The notes: generated by a model from the letters alone, not told the origin. Positions 47,486 through 59,399 are shown, numbered from the stretch's first letter. The stretch is 64,000 nt of DNA from Ricinus communis (GCF_019578655.1 NC_063257.1:14694001-14758000); one strand, 5' to 3'. Numbers and translations are program-made.

Positions 47486-49030
47486 TAACATTCACCAAAA
47501 GATTGGAAACTTTTATTAAAACAAGCCAAAGACATTACATCAGCATTTGTTGCCTAAACCTTAAAAACTAGCTTGATACATCAAAATAAAAAGCCATTAC
47601 ATGATAGGGCTTTTTTAGTTAACACATCAACCATAAAATTAAAAGATCAAACTACAAAATGAAAGTTCACACTTAGAAATTTCATAGCAAGTTGGAAAGT
47701 ATCATCTATAATTGTTTCACAGTCTTATAGAGAAATCAAAATACTTTGAGCAGCCTCAATGACCACTTTTTAGTCTCCTTTTAGAATGGCATGATTTATA
47801 TTATTACTTATGGCCTCTTAAAAATAACTATAAGACTAATGCTTCTATAATAATTGCATTGGCTGCAAAAGAGAATGATAAATGAGTATGATAGTAGGTT
47901 AATTCTCTTTGATCATATTTATAAAATATGCTAATAGCTTCTATGTCTATTGATCATCAAAAGTTCCTATCCTTGTCTCTGCTCTTATTTCTATTAATCG
48001 TGGGTTCATTCTTGCTCGGTACTAAGGCTTATATATAAACTCATTCTTAGAAAGGACTAATCTCTTTAAGACAACTTGGTATAACCAGCTTTGACTATCA
48101 AAGAGCCAAGCATTCTTGGCCTTCCATAGGCCTATAGAATGGCTACTTTGAGTCTGATTAGATCTTTAAAATCTGTTGCTCCTTTTAAATATTCTAAAAG
48201 TTTCCACCAGCAGCCCTTGATATTAGTTCTTTAGAATGCCTCAGTTCTGTATTCAAAAGAGAAAACCAAACACTTCGAACCTAACTGCAAAACAAGAATA
48301 GATAAACTATGAATCCTCATCTTTACACATAAATTATCAAGTCTCACATGATGGGATCTTAAGCTAAATAAAATTTCAAGTCTTGCCCAAAATTTTCACA
48401 CACAAACCTTCATCTTCCATAACCCTTTTTTCTTCTACTGGTTCATGATCTATCACCGTAGCATTTGTATTTTATCCATTAATTAATTCCTTTGACTACC
48501 TTTTACTCTTATCTTTATTTACCACTCATCAATTTCAAAAGCTTATGTACCCACATTTGTGTCCATTAAGGGTTTCTGTAATAGAAAAAAGTGTGCATAC
48601 TCTTACTCTTTTGAGCATGTAGAAAGGTAATCAGTTATTTTCAGGTTTATGGAAAAGTCTAACTCCTCCAAAAGTCCAAACTTTTATTTGGATGACTCTC
48701 TTAGGGCGAATCAATTGTAGGAACAATATGTGCAAACAAGAAAATAAATGTCCTTTTTATCAAGTGCATCATGAATGCATTGAACACCTGTTACTTCTTT
48801 AGTCCTTTTCAATAAAAATATGGTATGGATTGGTTAAACAGGGGGATTCAATTGGTGTTGCCCGAAAATAGTAAAAGAACTTATAGATGCTTGGGAATTA
48901 CCAACGCAAGGAGGCTTTCAAAGAAAATTTTGGATTACGAACTTATAGATGCTTGGGGTTTACCAACACACGAAGGCTTTTAAAGAAAATTTTATATTAC
49001 TACTTCTGTCTCAGCTCTATGGTCAATTTG
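47486..49030. mobile_element. LINE (non-LTR retrotransposon) remnant with inverted 5' part
   Basis: On the minus strand (48260-47486) lie GCWWKLLEYLKGATDF, IGLWKAKNAWLFDSQSW, VVIEAAQSILISL and IIDDTFQLAMKF. This is the end of a plant LINE ORF2 (RNase H type), finishing in a tail with AATAAAAGTTTCC. On the plus strand (48635-48850) lie LWKSLTPPKVQTFIWMTLLG, CPFYQVHHECIEHLLLL and SFSIKIWYGLV, the zinc-binding zf-RVT domain that normally precedes that RNase H on the same strand. The opposed orientation suggests 5' inversion. All frames are interrupted. Confidence 0.6.
48877..49001 (+). repeat. Tandem duplication, period 62 bp
   Basis: GAACTTATAGATGCTTGGG begins at 48877 and again at 48939. Each copy continues with TTACCAACRCA, GGCTTT and AAAGAAAATTTT. 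It lies in the LINE remnant. Confidence 0.85.
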
Positions 49031-49039
49031 AACTATAAG

Positions 49040-49660
49040 AATTTTTACATTTATTGATAGATTTTAGCAACCGCTCTTTTTTCGTGGCTAAATAACGATA
49101 AAACTTATGTTGGAATAACAATATTTATTTTGGTTTTAAAAGTGGCGACAACTTGGTGACGGTCTAGCGATGACAACTTAGCGATAATATAGAAGCCGTG
49201 GCTATTCTTGGTGTCAAATTTTAGCACTTACTTTAGTGACGAATTAGCGACGGCCTAATGACACCACTTTGTCGATGATAGCCTCGCCGTCACTAGCTTT
49301 TGGCGCCAAAGGGACACAATTTTTTAGCTCCTTGCCTCGTAAGTTCACGATGATAGATGTCGTCGCTAAACGGTCTATGTTAGCAATAGGAGTAGTTCTG
49401 TCACTAGTTAAAGACTAAAATTATAACTTCATAATGTTCTACTATCGTGACAGAAACTTTTCCATTGCTAATGTGGTACAAGAGACGAGGGCGTTTTAAC
49501 GCAATTTCTTAGCTAACCCTACACTTTAGTGACAAATATTGTTTGTCGTTAAATGGGTTTAATAAAATGTTGCATTTAAAAGCTTTTTTTATTATTTTTA
49601 CTCTAAAAATTAGTGACAAACGACGTCTATCGCTAAATTTTAGGCTAAAAATCAACAACA
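49040..49660. repeat. Subterminal-type repeat region of a CACTA-like element
   Basis: Degenerate words such as GTGACGAATTAGCGACGG, GTGACGGTCTAGCGATGAC and TTAGCGATAATATAG occur repeatedly in both orientations (also GTTTGTCGTTAAAT and GACGTCTATCGCTAAAT). Arrays of TAGCGACG-like words close to an end are typical of plant CACTA (En/Spm) transposons. The terminal CACTA itself was not found. Confidence 0.45.
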
Positions 49661-50581
49661 GTCCCCTCCATTTCTCTCTTTTCTCTCCTCTCCCTCTCCT
49701 TCCTCTATCCCATTCTTCCCCCTATTGTCTTCCTTTCCCCTCCCTCTTTCAGCCTTCCATAGCCGCTAATCGCCTCCAAACGCTGTTGTCGTCCCTAGGT
49801 AAGGTGCTTTTTTGATCTTTTTTATTTTTTTAACTTTTTTATTTTTAAAAGATAACAATCGCCTCTTCCTCTCCTACCGCCGTTTTGTGCTCCAGCCTTC
49901 ACCTGTCCTTCTCGCGTACGACAAGTAATTTTTTTAAGGTATTTTTTTTTAATTTATGTAGATTTTTATTTTTATATATATATACATATAAATTATTTTA
50001 GTTTATATTTTTTAAAGTTTTTATTTTTTGTTAAAACATATGTTTTCTGCATGAAAAATTAATTTCTATTTATTAAACAATACTTCTGTTATTATTAATT
50101 TAATTATATGTTTTCATTTTTAGGTTTAATTTTTATTATGTTATTTTACTTTATATTTACTAAGTTAAATTTCTATTATATTTAATTTAATTATACTTTT
50201 TATGTTTTGGGTTTAACTATTATAATGCATGTTATTGGAAATACTTGCTTAATTTGATTTTTGTTTATAGTTTAAGGTGTAATTTTTATTATAATTTTGA
50301 TTCCTTATATTTATTAGTTTAATTATTTTAGTTTTAGTTTTTGTTTTAATTTTCTGTTTGAATTGATTTTAGTTTAATATATATAATTTTTTTTTTAAAG
50401 TTGTGTACATATTTTTATTAAAATTTATATATTTTATTTTTGTTTGTATATATTTTAATTTTATGTGTTAATTAATTTTAGTTAGTATATATTGTTGACT
50501 ATATTTTGAATATATATTATAGAAAATAAAATTAACTAGAATATTAGTTTAATAAAAAGAAATTCAGTTAAATATTAATAT

Positions 50582-50634
<53 letters not shown>

Positions 50635-51235
50635 GTATATATATATATATATTTATGTATCTTTCTTAGATTTTCTCTGTAGAAGATACATATATGGATT
50701 TGCAAGCAGTACATATAATTTTTTTATATTATTTTATATGTATTGTTAGTATAATATTGAATATGATTTATGAATATAAAAATTTATTTATATTGTGTTT
50801 GTTAATGAATAAATTATTGAATTAATAATTAAATAAGTTATTGAATAAAGTAAAATATTATTGGATAATCAGATAGTTTTTGATAATTTATTTTTATTAA
50901 TAAATAATTACTTAATGAAAAGTCATCGAGCAATGACTTAATTTTGATATATTTTGATGTGTCATGGATTTTTATGTTTGTTGAACCGGTTCATTGATTA
51001 GAAACTGGACCCACTTTATGGGGGTATGCCCGTATTATAGGAAACATTCTGCTAAATTTTTGATAAAATCTTAGAGATAAAAGATGTTCTTAAAAAATAA
51101 TAATTAAAATTTTGATAAAATAATAACTAATATATAAGATGTCGAATTCTATGGAAAACATTATTGTATAAAATTCTCACTTTCAATGTATTTTTTTAAA
51201 AATAATTTATGATGTTGGTAATAATTCATATAACA
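49661..51235 (+). other. Probable 5' leader and intron of the CACTA-like element
   Basis: A strongly CT-rich stretch (49665-49800) ends in CCCTAG followed by GTAAGG, a good splice donor. AT-rich DNA then follows to about 51230, where coding-like sequence resumes. It holds a long TA microsatellite. No other gene is seen. Confidence 0.35.
50584..50661. repeat. Interrupted (TA)n microsatellite
   Basis: Two long TA runs are separated by TTTATG, within the probable intron of the CACTA-like element. Confidence 0.95.
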
Positions 51236-51239
51236 GATG

Positions 51240-52260
51240 AACGCGCTCGTAAGGAGTGTCGAGGTCGGATTACACCACTTTTACCTTTTATTATACAGAC
51301 ATCCTAGACACAAACATCTTCTTCTTTGATACCTACTTTTACACCCATATCGAGGCCACTATTGCCTCTACCACCCGCTATTACACCCACAATTTCTTCA
51401 CCTTCTACATCTGTTCCACCACCCACCACTACTAGCCCACCTCCCACCACTATTTCACCTCCCACTGGGATCCCAAGTACGAGGACTAGCTCTGACTTGC
51501 ATGGGATAGGCAGGTGTAGAGAGATACGACGACATGGTATCCGATTGAAATAGGAGTGGCAAGAGGCCTCGGTGTGTCTCGAAGGACACTTGGGCCTACT
51601 AGAGAAACTAATGGAAGAGGCTCAAGGTGAAGGCAGCCTATAAGACCCACAATAAGAATCATCTCAACGAGGTTTTCGACCTTGGTACAGGCCTTACTCG
51701 TCACACTGCTAGGTCAAGATCGGCCATCGATACAGACATGCATTGGTAAAAAATCAACAACTTTCAATTATTAATTTACAAGTACTAATTCCAATTGTAA
51801 CCTATAATTATTTTGAAACTGACTAGTTTCTTTTATTCAGGCTAGGGAGTTAGGCCATAAGCCTACCGCGTTTGAGCTATTCCAGTAATTGTACAGTAAG
51901 ACTGGTGGATACTTCATCGACAACAAGTCCCAATAGATCATTGTAAGTTACTAATAACTTATAAATAACTAATTATTATTCCTAGTAATTTAATTTAATA
52001 TTGTATTTAATTTACTTTATTTTACAATGGGCAGCTGCTGCATCTCAACTTCGCGAGGGTTCCTTTGATCCTCCACCGGTTGACATATCGCAACTGTTCG
52101 TTGATATTGTTGGGGGGAGGAGAGAAGAAGCACCTCATCTACGGGCTTGGTTTAGAGGCCTACACCTTCACCAACCCTGTAAGTCCTACAATTCCAGCAA
52201 TACCATATCTGATCACTTACAGGAGGTGCTTAGATATAAGCTACGAGTGGAGCTAGATCA
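51240..52260 (+). pseudogene. Plant Transposase_24-like (CACTA/En-Spm) coding remnant
   Basis: Plus-strand pieces are a Pro/Thr/Ser-rich segment (51326-51553), then KTHNKNHLNEVFDLG and RSAIDTDMHW (about 51630-51745). After an intron-like gap come ARELGHKPTAFELFQ and GGYFIDNKS (51842-51935), then ASQLREGSFDPPPVDISQLF and VDIVGG (52035-52110). The 'reLGr.pt..Elf......dg.fvd.rS' arrangement is that of the Transposase_24 family found in CACTA elements. Frames are broken. The minus-strand frame 51704-51486 is a shadow. Confidence 0.5.
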
Positions 52261-52289
52261 AGGGTATGACGCCCATATAGCATATCTAG

Positions 52290-52632
52290 AGCGGAACAAT
52301 GTAATTTTTAACAATGCAACTACTAATTCCTCAAGGCTTATTAATGTGATTCTACTGAGAGCTATGTCATGGATTAAAATTTCATTCATATATGCAAGAA
52401 ACTACAAGTAGTAAAATTCATTCACACTGTAAGAGGGAACAATATGGTGGCTGATTCCTTGGTAGAAAAATTTCATTCATATGTGCAAGAAACTACAAGT
52501 AGTAAGTTCATTCACACTCTAAGAGGGAACAATATGGTGGCTGATTCCTTAGTAGAACATGTATCTCAAAGAGATAATGATTTGTTGGCATGGTTATTGA
52601 TCGCTAAAACCTTCAGTTGCAAGTGCATATAG
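52290..52632 (+). pseudogene. RNase H-type coding remnant (LINE or similar) with in-frame 90-bp duplication
   Basis: FIHTLRGNNMVADSLVEHVS followed by QRDNDLLAWL resembles the last strand and helix of RNase H in plant LINEs (...HV.RE.N..AD.LA...). A segment of about 90 bp (52380-52470 and 52471-52560) is repeated in tandem with a few differences. No start or upstream domain remains. Confidence 0.5.
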
Positions 52633-52820
52633 TAGCTGCAGTATATGATTATGAATCAAGGCCGATCCCACGAGGATAAGATCTAATAATTGTCTCAGAA
52701 TTGCATTAGTAATTTCAAAAGATCTAATAGATGAAAATTATGGAAAACTAAAGAAAACAATTAAAGAATAGAATATCAGATTTTAGAATACTAGAGATAT
52801 GGATTTCATTTAATGAAGTT
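52633..52820. other. Unclassified spacer
   Basis: Non-coding DNA between the RNase H remnant and the copia LTR. The phrase AAGGCCGATCCCACGAGG suggests a retroelement leader, but no class can be fixed. Confidence 0.3.
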
Positions 52821-54412
52821 TGTTAGATGTATGTCCTAAAACCCAATTGGACTTTTGCTTTTTGGTTCATATATTGTGATATTATTATGTAATGAATATC
52901 ATTTTATTAATGGTAATTTTCCATCATTCATTTTTGTAGTAATATAATTATTGAATGAGTCCAATAATATTTATTAAAGACTCCATTCCCAAGAGTTGAG
53001 AATATGAGTGACAAATGATCTTTAGAATAAATATTATAAAATAGGTCTTGGTTGTAGAATTAAATATTGGATATATTTAATCCGGAAGACCAACATAATG
53101 TGTTTTACCCTATGATTAGTATGAGATACTAATATATATAGGATGGTGAGTCTCATGCCATTTAGTATGAGTTACTAAGTTAATCATTATGGGTCACTTG
53201 TGAGATGAGTGGACTGAACATGACTTGAAGAAATAATAAATAACGTGGATGATTTACTTAAGTCACTGATTCATTATTAAGTTATAATGGTGTAACTAAT
53301 CCTCGGACCTGAGGTGACAGAGTTGTCTCATGAATATGTAATTGGAATTTGCTTATGCTTTAGGTATCCATTCATACCTAGAATGGGTACTTGCAGATAG
53401 TTGCTCCAGTTGCATATGCATGGAGGCAGGTGTTCATCAACAAAGAATCCATTGCCTTGAGTAAACAAGGATAATATCCTATGCGATTCGATAATATCTT
53501 GACTAAGAAATCCTTGGCCGAAGTAATTATGATTAATGAAAAAGGAGTTTTCATATTAATCATATTTAGTCGAGATGTATCCTAGATTTGGTCATAGAAT
53601 CAAGTTAATGGATTTGACTATTCCATGATCCTCACTTGATTGGGATATTGTTCAATGGAAGGATTTAATTATGCGGTAATCATAAATAAAGGGTTCATGG
53701 ATGATCAATGCCTTTATTATTAATTGGATAATTATAATATGTTGTTAGACGTCACTTATAATTTATAGGAATAATTGAGGGACAATAGTTTAGTTGTTTC
53801 CTTAGTTGATTAAAGTTTTTTAATTAACATTAAAGAGTTTAGTATTAAATTCCCACTACCAATTAATAATAAACCTAGAAAGTCACACACGTTAAGATCA
53901 ACTCAAGCATGGCGATGGACTTGAATTATACCTCAAGTAGGAACACTAGCATCTTCTGAATTTAAAATCCGTAAATATCTAATTAATGATAATGTATAGT
54001 ATATAGGTGTTATATATTGAAGGAGTTTGACACATCTCATCACAAAAGAGTTTATAATGACATGTATTTGTATAGCAGCTTGACACGTGTCATCATAAAA
54101 GGGTTTATGATGACACGTGTTATGAAAGTAGCTTGACACGTGTCATCATAAAAGGGTTTATGATGACACGTGTTATGAAAGTAGCTTGACACGTGTCATC
54201 ATAAAAGGGTTTATGATGAGATGTGTTAGGAAAGCAGCTTGGCACGTGTCATCACCAAATGGATTTTATGATGACATGTGTTAAAAAAGCAGCTTGACAC
54301 ATGTCATCGCAAAAGAGTTTTATGATGATATGTATCAATACTGCTTGACACGTGTCATCACAAAAGAGTTTTATGATGATATGTATCAATACAGCTTGAC
54401 GCATGTCCTTAC
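52821..54412 (+). mobile_element. Copia-like LTR, right end truncated
   Basis: It begins TGTTAGATGTATGTCCTAAA at 52821, a start shared by many plant copia LTRs. It continues without coding capacity and includes the G-box minisatellite. At about 54412 the sequence switches to minus-strand Tat gag, so the true LTR end and target duplication are lost. No polypurine tract precedes it. Confidence 0.5.
54022..54412. repeat. 53-bp minisatellite of G-box palindromes (about 7.4 copies)
   Basis: Copies start at about 54025, 54078, 54131, 54184, 54237, 54292, 54343 and 54394 (last partial). The consensus unit is GCTTGACACGTGTCATCATAA, AAGGG, TTTATGATGACACGTGTTAT and a short linker. Each unit is itself an inverted repeat: ACACGTGTCATCATAAA pairs with TTTATGATGACACGTGT across a loop of about 4-5 bases. 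The best-preserved units contain CACGTG twice. Copies 2-4 are nearly identical; outer copies are more diverged. Confidence 0.9.
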
Positions 54413-54699
54413 CCTTACCTGCTGGCTTAGTTTCAGAGTCATTGTCTTCTCATATGTCCTTGGCCTCGATGTCTTGAACTTCACAGTCATCCCAAAGTTA
54501 TACTAGATGTCGATAGCCATGACCGACTTCTTTTATCTTCTTTCCAAACTTCCAAGAGATAAGGTTCACAAGTGGCTTGGTTATCATATCATCCACAACC
54601 ACTTGGCACAATATCCTCAATTCAAATGTCAGTCGAAGGAGGCCGTGAATATCAGACCTTAAAGTCAGATTTACCTGAGGGCTGCCCTAGCAGGTCTTC

Positions 54700-56327
54700 A
54701 CATTCATATCGAAAGTCCTGAATCTCATGCTTGAGAAGGTTGCACTAGTCCATCATGTGCCCGAAGTCTAGTGATACTCACAATACTGATGATTGTAAGG
54801 CTTAGGACTGTCCTTTGGTAGTTGCGGCTTAAGCTTCCTAATTCATTTTAAATAACAGAACACCACGGATAGTGGTGCCTTTAGCTTGGTGAAGGTTCTT
54901 TATGGGCTATCTAGTTTGGCTTTTGGCCTAGTTTATAGTATGTCTACGAAAGAGTTCATGATCTCCTCTTTGCTGAAATCAGGATTGATCATGGATACTT
55001 GGTTTGGGGTGGTGTGTTGTTGTAGTTTGTCAAGGAGTTTCTTCTGGTACTGGGTTGGTCAGGATCAGTGAGCTTTTCGGCATCGATAAGGTCCTAGATT
55101 TCGTGCTTCAGCCGGATGCAGTTGTCATTGTGGTAGCTAGGTGCTTGGTGGAATTTATAATAGGTGTTGGGTTTATATCCGAGTACATTAAGGTTTGGTG
55201 GGTTCTTGAGGGTAGTAGGATGGAGCATGCCATTCTGTACCAATATCTCGTAGATCTTAGAGAGAGGTCATTTGAAGCTGGAGAACTTCCTTGGTGGTTC
55301 TACAACATTCATATCCAAGGTCTTGCTCCCTCAAGCTTGGAAATTTGCTTTTTCACCAGTTCTCACAATCTTTCTTTTGTCGTTCTCGATCTTCTAGACT
55401 TGTGCCTATCATCATACAAATCCATGAAGGTTTTCGGGTTTATCATCTGTAACCTTTTAACTCATCCTGAAAGAACATTTGGGACCATTATACAAACTTA
55501 GTCCTTTTTAGAGGGCTTGTTCTTCATCTGCCCCACCTTATTCCTTCATCTAGTTTAGAAATTAAAGAAGGACTCATTTAGCTTCTGCTTAGTGGATTCA
55601 AGATCCCTGATCAACACTTCCAAATAAGTGTTGTAATCATATTGTTTGATAAAAGAATTACATAAATCGCGCCATTCAACTTTGGTGGATTTTTCTAAAC
55701 CATGGTACCAGTTGACAGCGGGTACTTCAAGCTATACTACGAATAGCTTGACAATTTGGTTCTTGCTTAGCTGAGTAGTTCCCATGATAGTTAGATACTG
55801 CTTCAGATGAACTTTTGGATTACCAGTCCCATTGAACTTGTTCATCTCGGGCATTCTGAACTTTGGAGGAAGCTTGTCTACTCCTGTCAAAACTAGCTCT
55901 TCGAAATCATAAGTAGGGTCCAAACCTTTGATTTCCTACATACCTTGCATTTTGTCAAGCTTGGCGCTCAGGCCACTCACAGCTTCATTGGTGACAAGGG
56001 CAGTCTCCCTCTTAGCTTGGTCTAGCATAAACTCATCAAAATCCCAAAAGTTTTGAGGCACTCCCCTTCTAGCTGGGTCTTCTTCATTAGTATGGGTCGC
56101 GGTAGGAGTAGCAGCTATAGTGGCAGTAACAGTCTCAACAGTAACCACAGTCGGGTAAACAACAAGAGGGGGATTAGCCGACACAATGGGAGCAACAAGT
56201 GGGGTTTGGTTTGCAACCATCCCCGCTAAGAGTTGTTAGAGCTCTTCCTGAATCACACCCCTCAAATTGTCGATGACAAATTTCTTGAGGATCTCAACCC
56301 TTGTTCATTAGCTCTCTCGTTGGCCAT
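54700..56327 (-). pseudogene. Tat gag, copy 1 (distal)
   Basis: It begins at the ATG 56327, equivalent to 58549, but shifts phase soon after. Open pieces at 56220-55936 (RRGVPQNFWDFDEFMLDQAK) and 55923-55732 (MPEMNKFNGTGNPKVHLKQY) mirror copy 2. A finger-like segment near 55150 keeps YYKFHQAPSYHNDNCIRLKHE. Beyond the duplicated block, near 54780, a second finger-like segment (YCEYH, GHMMD, LLKHEIQDF) is found. The plus-strand frame 55004-55501 is a shadow. Confidence 0.65.
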
Positions 56328-57239
56328 CTTAGATGTAGCTTTGGTAGCTTGGTGTCATGGTCTTTCAAGGCACTTTAACATAGCTTGAATTCTTGGAGAA
56401 ATATGCACTCCTTCTAATCTCCCACTATCTTGCCTCTTCCAACCTACAAGAGAATCTATGTGGCTAAAAAAAGGTTAGTATGATGCATGCGATATGTGAG
56501 ATGCATGATACACGTGCAATGCAAAAAGATAGAAAAAAAAGCGTTAGCATACACAATAATATACATTTCATTCTTCCAACCTTATTACTTCCGTACATGA
56601 TTCATGGTAGGTCTTTCTTCCCTAGGATCTTAGGTCTAGGCTTCCTATTAATAAGGGGTAGTATGACCGATGCGCATGCCATAAGCTCTCAAAGCAGATT
56701 TAAAACAAATAAGGCAATGTTCCTCAGTATAAGTATAAAAGCCTGCATATTTTATGCCTAGGCCTGGTTCTATATTTTTTTCCTAAGGCCTTTAATATTT
56801 GGGCTTTAGACACATATAAGGAAAAACATTTCATATAGCAAGCTACGGGGTCCTTTGGGGAGATTTCTACAGTCATTACCATGAGTTGAGTCTTGGGTAA
56901 GGATAAAAGGCTCCCATAAGTCAAAAGTGTTCTTCCTTGGCTCATCTCTCCACTCAAGGGTTCATGTGAGGAAGGAAATTTACTCATTACTTGTGAGTGA
57001 TTGTTAGCCAGTGTAGCAATTCCAATGTTCGAGTGGAACCAAAAAACCACTAACCAACACCATCGGGGCTATAGGGACTAAAGTGCATAGTGTGTGATAA
57101 TGGTATAGTGATGCAAGAATAATTCATTAAATAATTCATTAAGTGATGGAACACCACAGATAGTGGTACCCCTAGCCCGATAAAGGTTCTTTATAGGCTT
57201 TCTGGCTTGGCTTTTAGCTCAGGTTGGGGTATGTCTTTA

Positions 57240-58549
57240 AAAGAATTCATGATCTCCTCTTCGTTGAAATCAATGTTGATCTGGGGGCAGTGTGTTGCTG
57301 TAGTTTTGTAAGGAGTTTCTTTTGGTGCTAGGTTGGTTAGGGTCAGTGAGCTTTTCGGCATCGATAAGGTCCTAGATTTCGTGCTTTAGCCGAATATAGT
57401 TGTCAATGTAGTGGCCGGGTGCGTTAGGGTTTGGTGGGTTCTTAAGGTTAGTATGCTGGAGCATTACCATTTTGTACCAATCTCTCGAAGATCTTTGAGA
57501 GAGGTTGTTTGAAGTTGGAGAATTTCCTCGGTTGTTACACGACACTCACATCAAGAATCCTACTCCCTCCAACTTGGTAATTTGCCCAGCTACTGGTTCT
57601 CACAGTTTTTCTTTTGTCATTCTCGATCTCCTCGACTTGTAACCCATCATCATACAAATCGATGAAGGTTTGCTGGTTCATCATTTGCAACCTTTCAAAC
57701 CTATCCTGGAAGAACATTTCAGACTACCATACGAACTTGGTCCTTTCTAGAGGGCTTTTTCTTCATTAGCCCATCCTTATTCCTCCATGTAGTCAAGAAA
57801 TTAGAAAAGGACTCATTTGGCTTCTGCATGGTGGACTCGAGATCCCTGATCGATACTTCCAAATGAGTGTTATAATCATACTGTTTGAGAAAAGAGTTAC
57901 ATAAATCACACCATTCAACTTTGGCAGATTTTTCTATATCGTGGTACTAATTGACAATAGGTCCTTCAAGAGACAGCACAAATAGCTTGACAATTTGGGT
58001 CATGCTCAGCTGAGTAGCTCCCATGATCATTACATACTGCTTCAGATAAACTTTTAGATCACTGGTCCCGTTGAACTTGTTCATCTTGGGCATTCTGGAC
58101 TTCGCAGGCAGCTTGTCTTCACCTATCAAAACTAGCTCTTTGAATTCATAGGTAGGGTCCAAACCTTTGATTTCCAGCATACCCTGCATTTTGTCAAGCT
58201 TGGCGCTTGGGTCATTCAGAGCTTCATTGGTGGCAAGGGAAATCTCCTTCTTAGCATAGTCTAGCAAAAACTCATCAAAGTCCAAAAAATTTTGGGGCAC
58301 TCCCCTTCTAGTTAGGTCTTCAACATTAGCATTGGCTGCGACAGTAGTAGCAACTGTAGTGGCAGCTACAGTCTCAACGACAACTATAGCCGGGTCAATA
58401 ACGACAGGGGGATTAGCCAATGCAATCGGAGCATCAGGTGGGGCTTGCTGGAGTTGCTGGAGCTCTTTCCAAATCACACCTATCAAATTGTCGATGACGA
58501 CATTCTTAAGGATCTCAACATCTTGCGTGTTAGCTTTCTCATTGGCCAT
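57240..58549 (-). pseudogene. Tat gag, copy 2 (proximal to the primer site)
   Basis: The minus-strand frame starts at ATG 58549 (MANEKANTQDVEILKN) and stays open to 57947. It includes RRGVPQNFLDFDEFLLDYAK, MQGMLEIKGLDPTYEFKEL in shorter matches, and MPKMNKFNGTSDLKVYLKQY, the start of the Retrotrans_gag domain. It continues in other phases with FIDLYDDGLQVEEIE and, near 57400, a decayed finger (PGHYIDNYIRLKHEI) in which the cysteines of the C-x2-H...GH...C pattern are lost. Gag would build the particle. Stops and shifts make it inactive. Confidence 0.65.
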
Positions 58550-59380
58550 CTCACATGTAGTAGCTTAGTGTCTTGGTCTTTCAAGATGTTCTAACACAAC
58601 TCGGATTCTAGAAGAAATAGGCACTCTTTCCAATCTCCTCCTATCTTGCCTCTTCCAACCCATAGGAGAATCTTATGGCTAAAAGAAGGTTAATATGATA
58701 CATGTGATGCCTGAGATGTATAATGCACGTGCAATTCACAAAGACAAAAGAAAAAAGGGTTAGCACACACAAAAATATACAATTCATCCCTCCAACCTTA
58801 TTACTCCTACACACGGTTCATGGTGATTCTTCTTTTTTAGGGTTTTGGGTTTGTGCTTTCTACCAACAAGGGACAGTAGGCCCGACGCACATGTCATAAT
58901 CTCTCAAAGTAGATTTAAGACAAACAAGATAATGTTTCTCAATATAAGCATAAAAATCTGCATATTTTGGCCTAGAGCCTGATTCTACATTTTTGGGCCA
59001 AGGCCTTTAATACTTGGGCTTTAGACACTTATAAGGAAAAACATTTCATATAGCAAGTAACAGGATTCCTAAGGGAGATTACTACTGTCAATACCATGGG
59101 CTGAGTCTTGGGTAAGGATAAAAGGCTCCCACAAGTAAAAAGTTCTCTTCCTTAGCTCATTTCTCCACTGCGACGAAGGAAATTCACTCATTACTTATGA
59201 GTGATGGTTAGCTAGTGTCGAAATTCTAGGGTTCGAGTGGAACCAAAGAACCACTAACCAATGCCATCGAAGCTATAGGGGCCAAAGTGCACAATGTGTG
59301 AAAATGGTATAGTGATGAAAGAATAATTTGTTAAATGATAAAATTAAAGACAATTATACATTGGAATTAGCTTCTCTCAT

Positions 59381-59396
59381 TCCCAGTGGAGTCCCA
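59381..59396 (-). other. Primer-binding region of the Tat-type element
   Basis: The minus strand reads TGGGACTCCACTGGGA three bases after the CCCA end of LTR C. It resembles the TGGCGACTCCACTGGGGA sequence found at this position in Tat/Ogre-type elements. Confidence 0.65.
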
Positions 59397-59399
59397 TAG

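Larger units (their letters stand above)
54413..59340 (-). mobile_element. Tat-type element: leader and gag, with a 2.2-kb tandem duplication
   Basis: Read from the primer site (59396) leftwards: leader, gag copy 2, leader again, gag copy 1, then further gag sequence until the copia LTR junction near 54412. The two blocks are about 57141-59335 and 54850-57140. Matching landmarks (ACACCAC at 54860 and 57151; TGGTATAGTG at 57101 and 59305) confirm a head-to-tail duplication inside one element. No pol follows; the element is cut off by the copia LTR. Confidence 0.7.

Noticed and set aside
54022..54412. CRISPR-like array of regularly spaced repeats
   Set aside because: The whole unit repeats, including the 'spacer', the host is a plant, and each unit is a hairpin; it is a minisatellite in an LTR.
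52821..54497. Copia LTR bounded by AAGTT on both sides (52816-52820 and about 54492)
   Set aside because: The right AAGTT lies beyond the switch to minus-strand Tat gag near 54412, so the match is probably chance.
55004..55501. 165-codon plus-strand ORF
   Set aside because: It is a shadow of the minus-strand Tat gag, whose finger and KHEI motifs are recognisable on the other strand.
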